Numbered from the stretch's first letter, positions 9,910 to 18,999 are shown. The stretch: DNA of 64,000 bases from Curtobacterium poinsettiae (GCF_025677645.1 NZ_CP106879.1:62001-126000), one strand, 5' to 3'. Made by a program: numbers and translations. Notes: a model not told the origin generated them from the sequence alone.

Positions 9910-9925
9910 GTTCGCACCGACGAAC
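9910..9925. promoter_or_regulatory. Inverted repeat in the dtxR-like/serC intergenic region
   Basis: GTTCG-N6-CGAAC sits upstream of a TAGTGT hexamer (minus strand, 9906-9901) that could be the -10 for the DtxR-type gene. It would cover the spacer of that promoter, so it is a candidate autoregulatory site. It does not match the iron-box consensus of DtxR/IdeR. Confidence 0.3.
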
Positions 9926-10050
9926 ACCGACCGGCGCCCGGGTGCACCTGAGAAAGGGTCATCCGACGCGGTGGTCGGGTGGGCCGAACCCTCCCCGTCC
10001 GGCCGGTACACGGGCTCGGGCAGGCGGATCGTCGTCGGTAGGATCGGTGC

Positions 10051-11166
10051 ATGGCAGACATCGTCATCCCGGCCGAACTCCTCCCCACCGACGGTCGCTT
10101 CGGCTGCGGTCCGTCGAAGATCCGCGGTGCCCAGCTCGAGTCCCTCGTGACGCGCGGCGCCACGATCCTCGGCACCTCGCACCGCCAGAAGCCCGTGAAG
10201 GACCTGGTCGGCAGCGTCCGCTCCGGCCTCGCCGACCTGTTCCAGATCCCCGAGGGCTACGAGGTCGTCCTCGGCAACGGCGGTTCGACCGCGTTCTGGG
10301 ACGCCGCCGCGTTCGGCCTCATCGAACGCCGTGCCGAGAACCTGTCCTTCGGCGAATTCGGGTCGAAGTTCGCCAAGGCCGCAGCCGCCCCGTGGCTCGA
10401 GGCCCCGCACATCGTCGAGGCACCCGGTGGTTCCCTCGCCGCACTCGAGCCGGTGGAGGGCGTGGACGTCTACGCCTACCCGCACAACGAGACCTCGACG
10501 GGCGTCATGGCCCCGGTCGTCCGCGCGACCGGTGACGCCGACGCCCTCACCGTCGTCGACGCGACCAGCGCCGCCGGCGGTGCCCTGTTCGACGTCAGCG
10601 CCACCGACGTCTACTACTTCGCCCCGCAGAAGAACTTCGCCTCGGACGGCGGCCTGTGGCTCGCGCTGCTCTCCCCCGCAGCGATCGAGCGGATCGAGCG
10701 GATCGCCGCCTCCGACCGGTACATCCCGGAGTTCCTGTCGCTCAAGAACGCCGTCGACAACTCGCGCCTGGACCAGACCCTGAACACCCCCGCGATCTCC
10801 ACGCTGCTGCTCCTCGACGAGCAGGTGCGGTGGATGAACGAGTCCGGCGGCCTGGCGTGGGCGGACCTCCGCACGAAGACCTCGTCGTCGACCATCTACG
10901 ACTGGGCCGAGGCCAGCGACTCCGCGACCCCGTTCGTCTCCGACCCCGCCGCTCGGTCCCAGGTCGTCGCCACGATCGACCTCGACGACTCGATCGACGC
11001 CAAGGCCGTGGCCGCGACCCTGCGTGCGAACGGCATCGTCGACACCGAGCCGTACCGGAAGCTAGGACGCAACCAGCTGCGCGTGGCGACGTTCACCGCG
11101 ATCGACCCGGACGACGTCGCGAAGCTCGTGCGCGCGATCGACTTCACGATCGACGCCCTGCGCTGA
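10051..11166 (+). CDS. serC: Phosphoserine aminotransferase
   Basis: PLP enzyme converting 3-phosphohydroxypyruvate and glutamate to phosphoserine (serine synthesis). At 371 residues it is of the actinobacterial class: FGCGPSKIR near the N-terminus, HRQKPVKDLV, GNGGSTAFWDAA, HNETSTGVM, VDATSAAGG and the PLP-lysine motif YYFAPQKNFASDGG. TAGGAT (10039-10044) ends 6 nt before ATG, implying a leaderless transcript. The divergent neighbour is the DtxR-type repressor. Confidence 0.95.
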   Translation: MADIVIPAELLPTDGRFGCGPSKIRGAQLESLVTRGATILGTSHRQKPVKDLVGSVRSGLADLFQIPEGYEVVLGNGGSTAFWDAAAFGLIERRAENLSFGEFGSKFAKAAAAPWLEAPHIVEAPGGSLAALEPVEGVDVYAYPHNETSTGVMAPVVRATGDADALTVVDATSAAGGALFDVSATDVYYFAPQKNFASDGGLWLALLSPAAIERIERIAASDRYIPEFLSLKNAVDNSRLDQTLNTPAISTLLLLDEQVRWMNESGGLAWADLRTKTSSSTIYDWAEASDSATPFVSDPAARSQVVATIDLDDSIDAKAVAATLRANGIVDTEPYRKLGRNQLRVATFTAIDPDDVAKLVRAIDFTIDALR

Positions 11167-11190
11167 TCCCGGGGACACCCGCCGGAACCA

Positions 11191-11233
11191 GAACGGGCCC
11201 GGCACCACCGGATCGGTGGTGCCGGGCCCGTTC
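11191..11233. terminator. Bidirectional terminator between serC and DUF3027 gene
   Basis: A perfect 19-bp stem (11191-11209 with 11215-11233), loop GGATC, begins GAACGGGCCCGGCACC. It serves two convergent genes. The sequence is not a family A copy, although its central GGGCCCGG is similar. Confidence 0.8.
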
Positions 11234-11248
11234 GTCGGTCCGGGTGGA

Positions 11249-12079
11249 TCAGGCGCGGTGGAAGCCCGGGTCGGTCTCGCCGGCGTCGAGCTGGTCGACC
11301 TCGAGATCGGCGTCGGGCTCGAACGGCTGCACGCGACGGGCACGGCGACGACGGGCCGGTTGCGGGGCCTCGTCCTCGGCGGCCGATGCAGCGGCGGCGC
11401 TGTCAGTGTCGGTGTCGGTGTCGCTCACGTCGGCGAGCGCATCGACGTCCACACCCTCGATGTCGTCGTCGTCCGACTCGTCGAGGTCGTCCTCGTCCGC
11501 GTCGAACTCGTCGTCGTCGTCCTCGTCCGAGTCGTCGTCGTCCTCGTCGTCCGAGTCGTCGTAGTCCTCGTCCTCGTCCGAGTCCTCGTCGTCATCGTCG
11601 GACTCGTCGTCGTCCTCATCGTCATCCGACTCGTCGTCGTAGTCCTCGTCCGAGTCCTCGTCCGACGCGTCCCCGGTGCCGTCCTCGCCCTCGTGCTCCT
11701 GCGCCGCCCGGTACTCGGCCAGCCGCTCGGACCACGGCACCCACTCCGGCGCGACGAGCGAGCCGTCCCCGGGCATCAGCTCGACCTCGAGCACGGTCGG
11801 TTCGTCGTCGCCGACCTTGGCGACGCTGACGGTCCACCGCCACCCGGGGTAGCCGGGCAGCCGGTTGGCGAACAGGACGGACACGACGCCGTCCCCTTCG
11901 TCCACCGTGCCGACGGGGGCACCGACGGTCGACTCCGGGGTGACCTCGAGCAACGCCTCGCGCGCCAGGTCGGTGTAGTCAACTGACGCTGCGTCGATGG
12001 ACGCTGCGTCGACGGACGCTGCGTCGACGGACACTGCGTCGGGAGCCGTCTCGGCCCCTGCTGTCTCGGACTCGGTCAT
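11249..12079 (-). CDS. DUF3027-family protein with an acidic low-complexity tail
   Basis: A 276-residue cytoplasmic protein. Residues ~35-125 carry the DUF3027 core (YTDLAREALLEVTP, LPGYPGWRWTVSVAKV, APEWVPWSERL). It is followed by a run of about 75 residues that is almost only Asp/Glu/Ser/Tyr, then a basic patch (RRRRARR). The extreme N-terminus repeats SVDAA four times. The family is conserved in actinobacteria next to the long cold-shock protein, as here (4-bp gap). Function unknown; the acidic domain suggests binding to a basic partner or nucleic-acid mimicry (inference). Confidence 0.8.
   Translation of the reverse strand: MTESETAGAETAPDAVSVDAASVDAASIDAASVDYTDLAREALLEVTPESTVGAPVGTVDEGDGVVSVLFANRLPGYPGWRWTVSVAKVGDDEPTVLEVELMPGDGSLVAPEWVPWSERLAEYRAAQEHEGEDGTGDASDEDSDEDYDDESDDDEDDDESDDDDEDSDEDEDYDDSDDEDDDDSDEDDDDEFDADEDDLDESDDDDIEGVDVDALADVSDTDTDTDSAAAASAAEDEAPQPARRRRARRVQPFEPDADLEVDQLDAGETDPGFHRA
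11986..12045. repeat. 15-bp in-frame tandem repeat in the DUF3027 gene
   Basis: Four tandem 15-bp units (ACGCTGCGTCGACGG type) at 11986, 12001, 12016 and 12031 encode repeats of S-[VI]-D-A-A near the N-terminus. Two units are identical, so copy number probably varies between strains. Confidence 0.75.
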
Positions 12080-12083
12080 GGGG

Positions 12084-12461
12084 TCACGCCTCCAACTGGT
12101 CTGCGACGTGCCGCAGGATGGCGGCGATGCGATCGCCGTTCTTCGGGTAGCGGCCGTGGCGGAGGTCTCCGCTGATCCGGTCGAGTTCCTTCACCAGGTC
12201 CTCGACGATCACGGCCATGTCGTCCGCGGAGCGACGGGTCATCCGCGACAGCGACGGCTGGGGCTCGAGCAGCCGCACGGACAACGCCTGCGACCCCTTC
12301 TTGCCCTGGACGACGCCGTACTCGAGCCGCGTGCCGGCCTTGACGGTCACGACGCCGTCGGGCAGCGAGGATGCGTGCAGGAACACCTGGTCGCCGTCGT
12401 CTCCGGTGATGAAGCCGAAGCCCTTGTCGTCGTCGTAGAACTTGACCTTGCCGGTGGGCAT
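12084..12461 (-). CDS. Cold-shock-domain protein with C-terminal extension
   Basis: A 125-residue protein. The cold-shock domain (residues 1-65) has the RNA-binding motifs KVKFYDDDKGFGFI and QVFLHAS. The remaining ~60 residues form a helical extension (DDMAVIVEDLVKELDRISGDLRHGRYPKNGDRIAAILRHVADQL) found in this long actinobacterial type. It starts at ATG 12461; longer frames run into the divergent gene. It is likely co-transcribed into the DUF3027 gene. Confidence 0.85.
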   Translation of the reverse strand: MPTGKVKFYDDDKGFGFITGDDGDQVFLHASSLPDGVVTVKAGTRLEYGVVQGKKGSQALSVRLLEPQPSLSRMTRRSADDMAVIVEDLVKELDRISGDLRHGRYPKNGDRIAAILRHVADQLEA

Positions 12462-12516
12462 GCGTGGACTCCTCGAGGTCGTGGTACGGCCGTGGTGCGT
12501 CGGATATCCTGGGTCG

Positions 12517-12816
12517 ATGGCCAAGCCGACCCGATCAACCGGGAACCCGCAGGACTCCGCAGAACCCCCGGTGACGTTCAATCGTACCGAACGCGCTCTG
12601 GCGTTCATGATCGGTGGGATCATCATCCTCGGCCTGCTCTGCTTCGTCGCGATGATCATCATGTGGCTCACCGCCCCCGCCGCCCAGGGTTCGATGCCGT
12701 GGCCGGTGGTCATGGCGATCCCGCTCTACGGCTTCCCGATCGCCATGGTGCTGGTCTTCACGCTCCTCGGCATCACCTGGACGCGTCGCGCACGAGCGAA
12801 CCGGACGGCTCGCTGA
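12517..12816 (+). CDS. DUF2530-like small membrane protein
   Basis: A 99-residue protein with two transmembrane helices (about 29-52 and 65-88) and a basic C-terminus. ATG 12517 follows TATCCT (12505-12510) by 6 nt, so it is leaderless; the longer in-frame start at 12442 lies inside the neighbouring gene's start region and is unlikely. It is divergent from the cold-shock gene and 28 bp ahead of the helicase-associated gene. Function unknown. Confidence 0.7.
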   Translation: MAKPTRSTGNPQDSAEPPVTFNRTERALAFMIGGIIILGLLCFVAMIIMWLTAPAAQGSMPWPVVMAIPLYGFPIAMVLVFTLLGITWTRRARANRTAR

Positions 12817-12844
12817 CGTCCGGCCCGGACGCTGGCACCGGACG

Positions 12845-14611
12845 ATGACGACCACCGCCGACCTCGCCGCCCGACTCCGGGCGATGCCGGACGATGCGCT
12901 CGAGCGCCTCGTCGCGGCGAGGCGACTCCCCACCGCTGCACTCGCCGAGACCGGCCCGCAGCGCATCACCGACTTCTTCGACCTCGCCGAGGCGCTCCGC
13001 AGCGACGACGCCGTGGACGCCGCCGTCGAGCACCTGCCGCGCGCCACGATCCTCGCGTTGCGTGACGGCGGCGCCGTCGACGCGCTCGGCCCCGCGATCG
13101 AGCTCGGCCTCGCCGACGAGGACGGCGCGGTCGACGACGCGGTCGCCGCACGCGTGGCCGCCCACCCCGACCTCACCTCGCTCGACGAGCAGCCTGGAGG
13201 CCCGGAGCAGGTCCGACCCGCTGCTCCCGCCCTCGACGCCGCGGCGCTCGAGCGTGCGCGCACCACCGGCGCGGAGCAGGCGTTCGCGACGATGACCGTG
13301 CTCGCCGAACTGCTGCGGGCGGTCGACGCCGGCGCGGTCCGCGAACTCGTCAAGGGCGGGATCGGCATGCCGCTCGCCCGCACCCTCGCCGAGCGCATCG
13401 GCACCGACGCCGAGCTCGTCGCCGGTCGCCTGGCGCTGCTCGACGACATCGGGTTCGCCGACCCCGACACGGGGCGGTGGATCGTCACCGACGCCGGCCA
13501 CGTGTGGTTGCTCGCCGGCTGGCCGCAGCGCTGGGTGTCGCTGGTGGCCGCGTGGACGGACACGCTCCCGCCCGCCGTGCACCAGGTGCTGGAGCTGGCC
13601 GACGGGGACCTGCGCGACCTCGTGCCGCTCGGGCGTTGGGCGTACCCGGCGGGGTCCCGCTGGCTCGACGCCCTGCTGCTCGACGTTGCCGGCACCGCGG
13701 CGTCGCTCGGCCTGGCGGTCGACGGCACCGTGACGAGCACCGGTCGGGCGCTCCTCGACGGCGACGCCGAGCAGGCCGCCGACGACCTGCCGGGCACCGT
13801 CGAACGGGTCTACCTGCAGCACGACCTCACCGTCATCGCACCGGGGCCGCTCGCGCCGGTGGACGACGACGCCCTGCGCACCGTCGCCGTGCTCGAGGCA
13901 CCGGGGCTCGCGGCGCGCTACCGCATCTCCGAGGACACCCTGCGCACGGCGTTCCGGGCCGGACACTCCCGCGACGACCTGCTGTCCCTGCTCGGGCGGC
14001 TGTCGGCCACCGGGATCCCGCAGCCCCTCGCCTACCTGATCGACCAGGTGGCCGGACGCGACGGCAGCATCGTCGTCGACCGGGGACCGGGCGGCGTCGG
14101 GACCGAGGTCCGCGGCACCGCCGACCAGCTCGACCTCGTCGGGGTGGACGCCGAGCTCCGGCAGCTCGCGTGGGAGCGGCCGGACCTGACGACGCTGACC
14201 ACGCGCTACCCGCCGCACGTCGTGCACACCGCGCTCGAGGACCAGCGCTACCCGGCCGTCCTGACGACCGCAGCCCGTCCCGAGGCGCACCACGGGCCTC
14301 CCGGCCGGCGCAGCCCCACCGGACGCTCGCCGGAACAGTCGGCGCACGCACTCGTCGAACGGCTCCGCCTGACGACGCAGCGCGGCGACGCGGAGCCGGA
14401 GCAGGAGTGGCTCGGTCGGCAGATCGACCTGGCCGTGCGCGGACGCACGCCGATCCGTGTGACCGTCCGGATGCCGGACGGTTCGGAGCGGCCGTTCTCG
14501 ATCGTGCCGACCTCGGTCGCGGCCGGACGCGTCCGTGGGCGGGACACGGCAGTCGACGTCGAACGCACCCTGCCGCTGTCGCTCGTCGTGTCGGTCGAGA
14601 GCGACGCCTGA
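12845..14611 (+). CDS. Helicase-associated protein (XPB/Ssl2 N-terminal-like)
   Basis: A 588-residue cytoplasmic protein with no helicase motifs. The C-terminal half (about 330-450) resembles the helicase XPB/Ssl2 N-terminal-like domain, including VERVYLQHDLTVIAPGPL and EAPGLAARYRISEDTLR. The last ~100 residues (IRVTVRMPDGSERPFSIVP) look like the WYL-like tail of such proteins. In many actinobacteria this gene precedes the XPB-type helicase, as here (48 bp upstream). It is probably a partner or regulator of the helicase in DNA repair; the mechanism is not established. Confidence 0.8.
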   Translation: MTTTADLAARLRAMPDDALERLVAARRLPTAALAETGPQRITDFFDLAEALRSDDAVDAAVEHLPRATILALRDGGAVDALGPAIELGLADEDGAVDDAVAARVAAHPDLTSLDEQPGGPEQVRPAAPALDAAALERARTTGAEQAFATMTVLAELLRAVDAGAVRELVKGGIGMPLARTLAERIGTDAELVAGRLALLDDIGFADPDTGRWIVTDAGHVWLLAGWPQRWVSLVAAWTDTLPPAVHQVLELADGDLRDLVPLGRWAYPAGSRWLDALLLDVAGTAASLGLAVDGTVTSTGRALLDGDAEQAADDLPGTVERVYLQHDLTVIAPGPLAPVDDDALRTVAVLEAPGLAARYRISEDTLRTAFRAGHSRDDLLSLLGRLSATGIPQPLAYLIDQVAGRDGSIVVDRGPGGVGTEVRGTADQLDLVGVDAELRQLAWERPDLTTLTTRYPPHVVHTALEDQRYPAVLTTAARPEAHHGPPGRRSPTGRSPEQSAHALVERLRLTTQRGDAEPEQEWLGRQIDLAVRGRTPIRVTVRMPDGSERPFSIVPTSVAAGRVRGRDTAVDVERTLPLSLVVSVESDA

Positions 14612-14659
14612 GCCGCGCGGTCACCCGCACGCAGGTGCCGACGGCTAGGCTGGCAGGTC

Positions 14660-16357
14660 ATGAACGGACCGCTGATCGTGCAGAGCGACCGCACCGTGCT
14701 CCTCGAGGTCGCGCACCCCGACGCCGAGGACGCACGCCACGAGCTCGCGGCCTTCGCCGAGCTCGAACGCGCTCCCGAGCACGTGCACACCTACCGGATC
14801 ACCCGCCTCGGACTCTGGAACGCGCGTGCCGCGGGCCACGACGCCGAGGCCATGATCGACACCCTGGAACGCTTCGCGAAGTTCCCCGTGCCGCAGAGCG
14901 TCACGGTCGACATCCGCGACACGGTCTCGCGCTACGGACGACTCGTGATCCGTCGCGAGGAACGGCCCGACGCCCCCGTGATCGCGAACTCCCCCACCGA
15001 GGAACTCGAGCGGCTGCCGCTCCTGCTCCTCACCGCCGAGGACCCATCGGTGCTGGCCGAGGTCATCCGGTCGAAGCGCATCAAGCCGTTGCTCGGTGAC
15101 ATGCGGTCCCCGACCGAGGTCGAGCTGCAGCCGTGGGCGCGCGGACAGGTCAAGCAGGAGCTCGTCAAGCTCGGCTGGCCGGCGGAGGACCTGGCGGGCT
15201 ACACCCCGGGCCAGCCGCACCCGATCGACCTGGACACCGCCGAGTGGCACATGCGGCCGTACCAGGAGCAGGCGGTCGACACGTTCTTCGCCCAGGGTTC
15301 CGGCGTCGTCGTGCTGCCCTGTGGCGCGGGCAAGACGCTCGTCGGCGCGGGTGCGATGGCGACCGTCAAGGCGACCACGCTCATCCTCGTCACGAACACC
15401 GTCTCGGCACGGCAGTGGCGCACGGAGCTCCTCAAGCGCACGACCCTGACGCCGGAGGACATCGGCGAGTACTCGGGCAGCGTCAAGGAGATCCGGCCGG
15501 TCACGATCGCGACCTACCAGATCCTCACCGCCCGCCGGAAGGGCGAGTACACGCACCTGTCGCTCCTCGACGCCCTCGACTGGGGCCTCATCGTCTACGA
15601 CGAAGTGCACCTGCTGCCGGCGCCGGTGTTCAAGCTGACCGCCGACCTGCAGGCTCGCCGACGCCTGGGCCTGACGGCGACGCTCGTGCGCGAGGACGGC
15701 CGCGAGGGCGACGTCTTCTCGCTCATCGGGCCGAAGCGGTACGACGCCCCGTGGAAGGAGATCGAGGCGCAGGGCTACATCTCGCCGGCCTCGTGCTACG
15801 AGGTCCGCATCGACCTGCCGCACCAGGACCGCCTGGAGTACGCGGCGTCGAGCGACGACGAGCGCTACCGGCTCGCCGCGACGTTGCCGGCGAAGACCCC
15901 GGTGGTGCGGGAACTCATCGAGAAGCACCGCGGTGAGCAGATCCTGGTGATCGGGCAGTACATCGACCAGCTCGACGAACTTGCCGCGTCGCTCGATGCC
16001 GCGGAGATCACGGGAGCGACCCCCGTCGACGAACGGGAGCGGCTCTACGACGCGTTCCGGTCCGGCGAGGTCGACGTGCTCGTCGTCTCGAAGGTCGCGA
16101 ACTTCTCGATCGACCTGCCCGACGCGACGGTCGCCATCCAGGTCTCCGGCTCGTTCGGCTCCCGGCAGGAAGAAGCCCAGCGGCTCGGGCGGCTCCTCCG
16201 CCCGAACAAGGACGGCCTGCCCGCGTCGTTCTACACGCTCGTGGCCCGGGACACCGTGGACCAGGACTTCGCCCAGAACCGGCAGCGGTTCCTGGCGGAG
16301 CAGGGGTACTCGTACACGATCCTGGACGCCGACCAGGTCCAGACGCCCGTGGGCTGA
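14660..16357 (+). CDS. XPB-type DNA repair helicase
   Basis: A 565-residue SF2 DNA translocase similar to eukaryotic and archaeal XPB. Residues 1-190 form the damage-recognition-like domain. Helicase domain 1 has Walker A LPCGAGKT (219-226), DEVH at 314-317, LTAT, and the XPB-specific RED motif in VREDGRE (344-346). Domain 2 carries the QxxRLGRLLRP motif. XPB opens DNA around lesions or promoters. TAGGCT (14646-14651) is 8 nt before ATG, giving this gene its own leaderless promoter despite the close upstream gene. Confidence 0.92.
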   Translation: MNGPLIVQSDRTVLLEVAHPDAEDARHELAAFAELERAPEHVHTYRITRLGLWNARAAGHDAEAMIDTLERFAKFPVPQSVTVDIRDTVSRYGRLVIRREERPDAPVIANSPTEELERLPLLLLTAEDPSVLAEVIRSKRIKPLLGDMRSPTEVELQPWARGQVKQELVKLGWPAEDLAGYTPGQPHPIDLDTAEWHMRPYQEQAVDTFFAQGSGVVVLPCGAGKTLVGAGAMATVKATTLILVTNTVSARQWRTELLKRTTLTPEDIGEYSGSVKEIRPVTIATYQILTARRKGEYTHLSLLDALDWGLIVYDEVHLLPAPVFKLTADLQARRRLGLTATLVREDGREGDVFSLIGPKRYDAPWKEIEAQGYISPASCYEVRIDLPHQDRLEYAASSDDERYRLAATLPAKTPVVRELIEKHRGEQILVIGQYIDQLDELAASLDAAEITGATPVDERERLYDAFRSGEVDVLVVSKVANFSIDLPDATVAIQVSGSFGSRQEEAQRLGRLLRPNKDGLPASFYTLVARDTVDQDFAQNRQRFLAEQGYSYTILDADQVQTPVG

Positions 16358-16408
16358 CGTACGAACCGCTCTCAGGAAACCCCGAGGGAACGGTCAGAAG
16401 ATAGGACC

Positions 16409-17104
16409 ATGAGCGATGGCCCCAAGATCCTGATCGTCGACGACGAGCCGAACATCCGCGACCTCCTGACGACCTCGTTGCGCTTCGCCGGCTTCGCCGT
16501 GCGTGCAGTGGGCAACGGGGCACAGGCGATCTCCGCCGTGCTCGAGGAAGAGCCGGACCTCATCATCCTCGACGTGATGCTGCCCGACATGAACGGCTTC
16601 GGCGTGACCAAGCGCCTGCGTTCCTCGGGCTACACCTCGCCGATCCTGTTCCTGACGGCGAAGGACGACACCGAGGACAAGATCACCGGCCTCACCGTCG
16701 GCGGCGACGACTACGTCACCAAGCCGTTCTCGCTCGACGAGATCGTCGCCCGCATCAAGGCGATCCTCCGTCGCACCATGAACGACGAGGAAGACGCGAT
16801 CATCCGCGCCGGCGAGCTCACGATGGACCAGGACACGCACGAGGTCACGATCGGCGACGCGCAGATCGAGCTCTCGCCCACCGAGTTCAAGCTGCTCCGC
16901 TACCTCATGCTCAACCCGAACCGCGTGCTGTCGAAGGCGCAGATCCTCGACCACGTGTGGGAGTACGACTTCAACGGCGACGCGGGCATCGTCGAGAGCT
17001 ACATCTCGTACCTGCGTCGCAAGCTCGATCAGTACTCCGCCGAGCCGATCATCCAGACCAAGCGCGGCTTCGGCTACATGCTGAAGGCGTCCAAGGCTTC
17101 CTAG
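16409..17104 (+). CDS. OmpR/PhoB-type response regulator
   Basis: A 231-residue protein. The receiver domain has the DDE acidic pocket (11-13), phospho-acceptor Asp55 in LDVMLPD, and a KPF lysine. The C-terminal winged helix contains LSPTEFKLLRYLMLNPNRVL and TKRGFGYM. It resembles the mycobacterial TrcR/TcrX group but no symbol is assigned. It pairs with the histidine kinase 79 bp downstream. TAGGAC (16402-16407) almost touches the ATG, so the mapped start would be informative. Confidence 0.92.
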   Translation: MSDGPKILIVDDEPNIRDLLTTSLRFAGFAVRAVGNGAQAISAVLEEEPDLIILDVMLPDMNGFGVTKRLRSSGYTSPILFLTAKDDTEDKITGLTVGGDDYVTKPFSLDEIVARIKAILRRTMNDEEDAIIRAGELTMDQDTHEVTIGDAQIELSPTEFKLLRYLMLNPNRVLSKAQILDHVWEYDFNGDAGIVESYISYLRRKLDQYSAEPIIQTKRGFGYMLKASKAS

Positions 17105-17183
17105 GCCCGGGAGTCCTCCGGGGCTCGACTTCACGGCGGTCGTCCGGTTTCACCGGGCGGCCGCTGTCTATCGTTGGGGCAGC

Positions 17184-18881
17184 ATGCACACGCGAATGAA
17201 CCACTGGTGGGACGGGATCTCCCTGCGCACCAAGATCACCGGGATCACGGTGCTCCTCGTCGCGCTCGGACTGCTCGTCGCCGGACTCGGCACGATGACG
17301 GTGCTGTCCACCTACCTCATGCAGCAGCTCGACAACACGGTCAAGCAGACGACCGAGCAGCTCGAGGGTCAGAACATCAGTGACGGTGAGCAGTACTGCA
17401 AGTTGTCCGTCGTGGTCTCGCAGAGTGCCTACGTCGCCGCGTACGACGCCGACGGGGATCGGATCTGCCAGACGAAGGCGTCGAGCCGGCCAGACGTCCG
17501 CGAAGCCACCCTGGTCGAGGCCTCGCAGGCGAACCAGCGCATCTCGCTCTACGACAGCCAGCACAACCACGAGTGGCGCGCCCAGATCATCCCGGCGTCG
17601 CTGCAGAACCAGTCCGACGGCACCACCGAGACCGGCTACGTGCTCATCGCGGTCTCCAGCGCCGGCACCGACGAGACGATCGGCAAGTTCACCGCGATCT
17701 TCCTCGGGTTCGGTGCGTCGGTCATCCTGCTCGGCGCCATGCTCACCCGCCTGCTCGTCACCGCGACCTTCGACCCGCTGCGGGACGTCGAGGACACCGC
17801 CGCCCGGTTCGCCGCGGGTGACTTCAACCAGCGCCTCGAAGCCGACACCCCGAACACCGAGGTCGGGCGCCTCAACCGCTCCCTCAACGTCATGCTCGAG
17901 CGGATCGACTCGGCGTTCGAGGACCGCGAGCGCACCATCGCGCAGATGCGCCGGTTCGTCGGGGACGCCTCGCACGAGCTCCGCACGCCGCTGGTGTCCC
18001 TGCGCGGGTACGCCGAGCTGTACCGCATGGGTGCCCTGCGCAAGGAAGAGGACGTCGCCCAGGCGATGGAGCGCATCGAGAAGGAAGCGCAGCGGATGGG
18101 CCTGCTCGTGCAGGACCTGCTGCAGCTCGCGCGCATCGACGAGTCGAAGCCGCTCGAGCTCGGCCCGGTCGACCTCGTCGCGATCGCCCGTGACTCGGCG
18201 CTCGACACGATGGCCTCCAACCCGGACCGCGAGATCCAGGTCCTCGTCGAGGACTCCCTGACCGGCGAGAGCGTGCCCCAGGCCGTCCGTCCGTCCGCGT
18301 CGTCGTCGTCCATCGGCTCTCCGGACTCCGGCGAGGCACCGCCCGTGTCGCCCACCTCGGCGAACACCACCGGGCCGATCGCGTTCTCGCGCCAGACCAT
18401 CGCGCGTCTGCGCGCCCGTCGCACCCGTGCCATGAACATCGACGCCGGTGCCGCGCCGACCGACGAGACCACCCCGCTGCCCACGGTCGTGCTGCCGAAG
18501 CGCCCGCCGATCGTCCTGGCGGAAGAGAACAAGATCCGCCAGATCGTCACGAACCTGATGGGCAACGCCATGCGGTTCACGGCGAACGATGACCCGATCG
18601 AGATCGGCATCGGCGTGGACGACGAGCGGGGCATGGCACACCTCGACGTGATCGACCACGGTGAGGGCATCCCGCCGCAGCTGCGCGAGAAGATCTTCCA
18701 GCGCTTCTGGCGTGCGGACACCTCCCGCGCCCGCGACACCGGCGGCTCGGGCCTCGGGCTCGCCATCGTTTCCGGCATCGTCGCGGCGCACCACGGCTCG
18801 GTCGAGGTCTTCGACACCGAGGGCGGCGGCGCCACCTTCCGCGTCTGGCTCCCCCTGCTCCCCCGCGACTTCGCCGCCTGA
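17184..18881 (+). CDS. Sensor histidine kinase with a disordered insertion
   Basis: A 565-residue inner-membrane kinase. TM1 (~18-45), an extracytoplasmic sensor domain (~46-163) with two Cys, and TM2 (~168-190) are followed by a HAMP domain (FDPLRDVEDTAARFAAGDF), HisKA with phospho-acceptor His264 in DASHELRTPL, and HATPase with N-box NLMGNAMRFT and G-boxes DHGEGIPP and GSGLGLAIV. Between HisKA and the N-box lies a Ser/Pro/Thr/Ala-rich insertion of about 85 residues (~355-440), absent from ordinary kinases of this type. TATCGT (17169-17174) shortly before ATG suggests its own promoter. It phosphorylates the upstream regulator; the signal is unknown. Confidence 0.9.
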   Translation: MHTRMNHWWDGISLRTKITGITVLLVALGLLVAGLGTMTVLSTYLMQQLDNTVKQTTEQLEGQNISDGEQYCKLSVVVSQSAYVAAYDADGDRICQTKASSRPDVREATLVEASQANQRISLYDSQHNHEWRAQIIPASLQNQSDGTTETGYVLIAVSSAGTDETIGKFTAIFLGFGASVILLGAMLTRLLVTATFDPLRDVEDTAARFAAGDFNQRLEADTPNTEVGRLNRSLNVMLERIDSAFEDRERTIAQMRRFVGDASHELRTPLVSLRGYAELYRMGALRKEEDVAQAMERIEKEAQRMGLLVQDLLQLARIDESKPLELGPVDLVAIARDSALDTMASNPDREIQVLVEDSLTGESVPQAVRPSASSSSIGSPDSGEAPPVSPTSANTTGPIAFSRQTIARLRARRTRAMNIDAGAAPTDETTPLPTVVLPKRPPIVLAEENKIRQIVTNLMGNAMRFTANDDPIEIGIGVDDERGMAHLDVIDHGEGIPPQLREKIFQRFWRADTSRARDTGGSGLGLAIVSGIVAAHHGSVEVFDTEGGGATFRVWLPLLPRDFAA

Positions 18882-18887
18882 CCCGAG

Positions 18888-18999
18888 CGGTCACAACACC
18901 CCGTTCGAGGCCGCCGAGTGGTCACGATCTGTCGTCTGCATGCCTGCTGACCGACAGTTCGTGACCGGCCGGCGCACGGCCGACGACGTGTCGTGACCG
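18888..18999. repeat. Family C nested palindrome, copy 1 (112 bp)
   Basis: The outer arms CGGTCACAACACCCCG (left) and GACGTGTCGTGACCG (right) enclose inner arms CGCCGAGTGGTCAC and GTGACCGGCCGGCG and a core pair GTCACGATCTGTCG / CGACAGTTCGTGAC. It begins 7 bp after the kinase stop codon. Copies of 110 and 113 bp lie at 20061 and 50025. Confidence 0.8.

Noticed and set aside
9171..10175. 334-codon version of the DtxR-type regulator
   Set aside because: The extra N-terminus is basic low-complexity sequence, crosses the promoter region and part of serC, and ignores a good SD before GTG 9866.
11399..11680. Noncoding microsatellite of GTCGTCCTC units
   Set aside because: It is in frame and encodes the acidic run of the DUF3027 protein.
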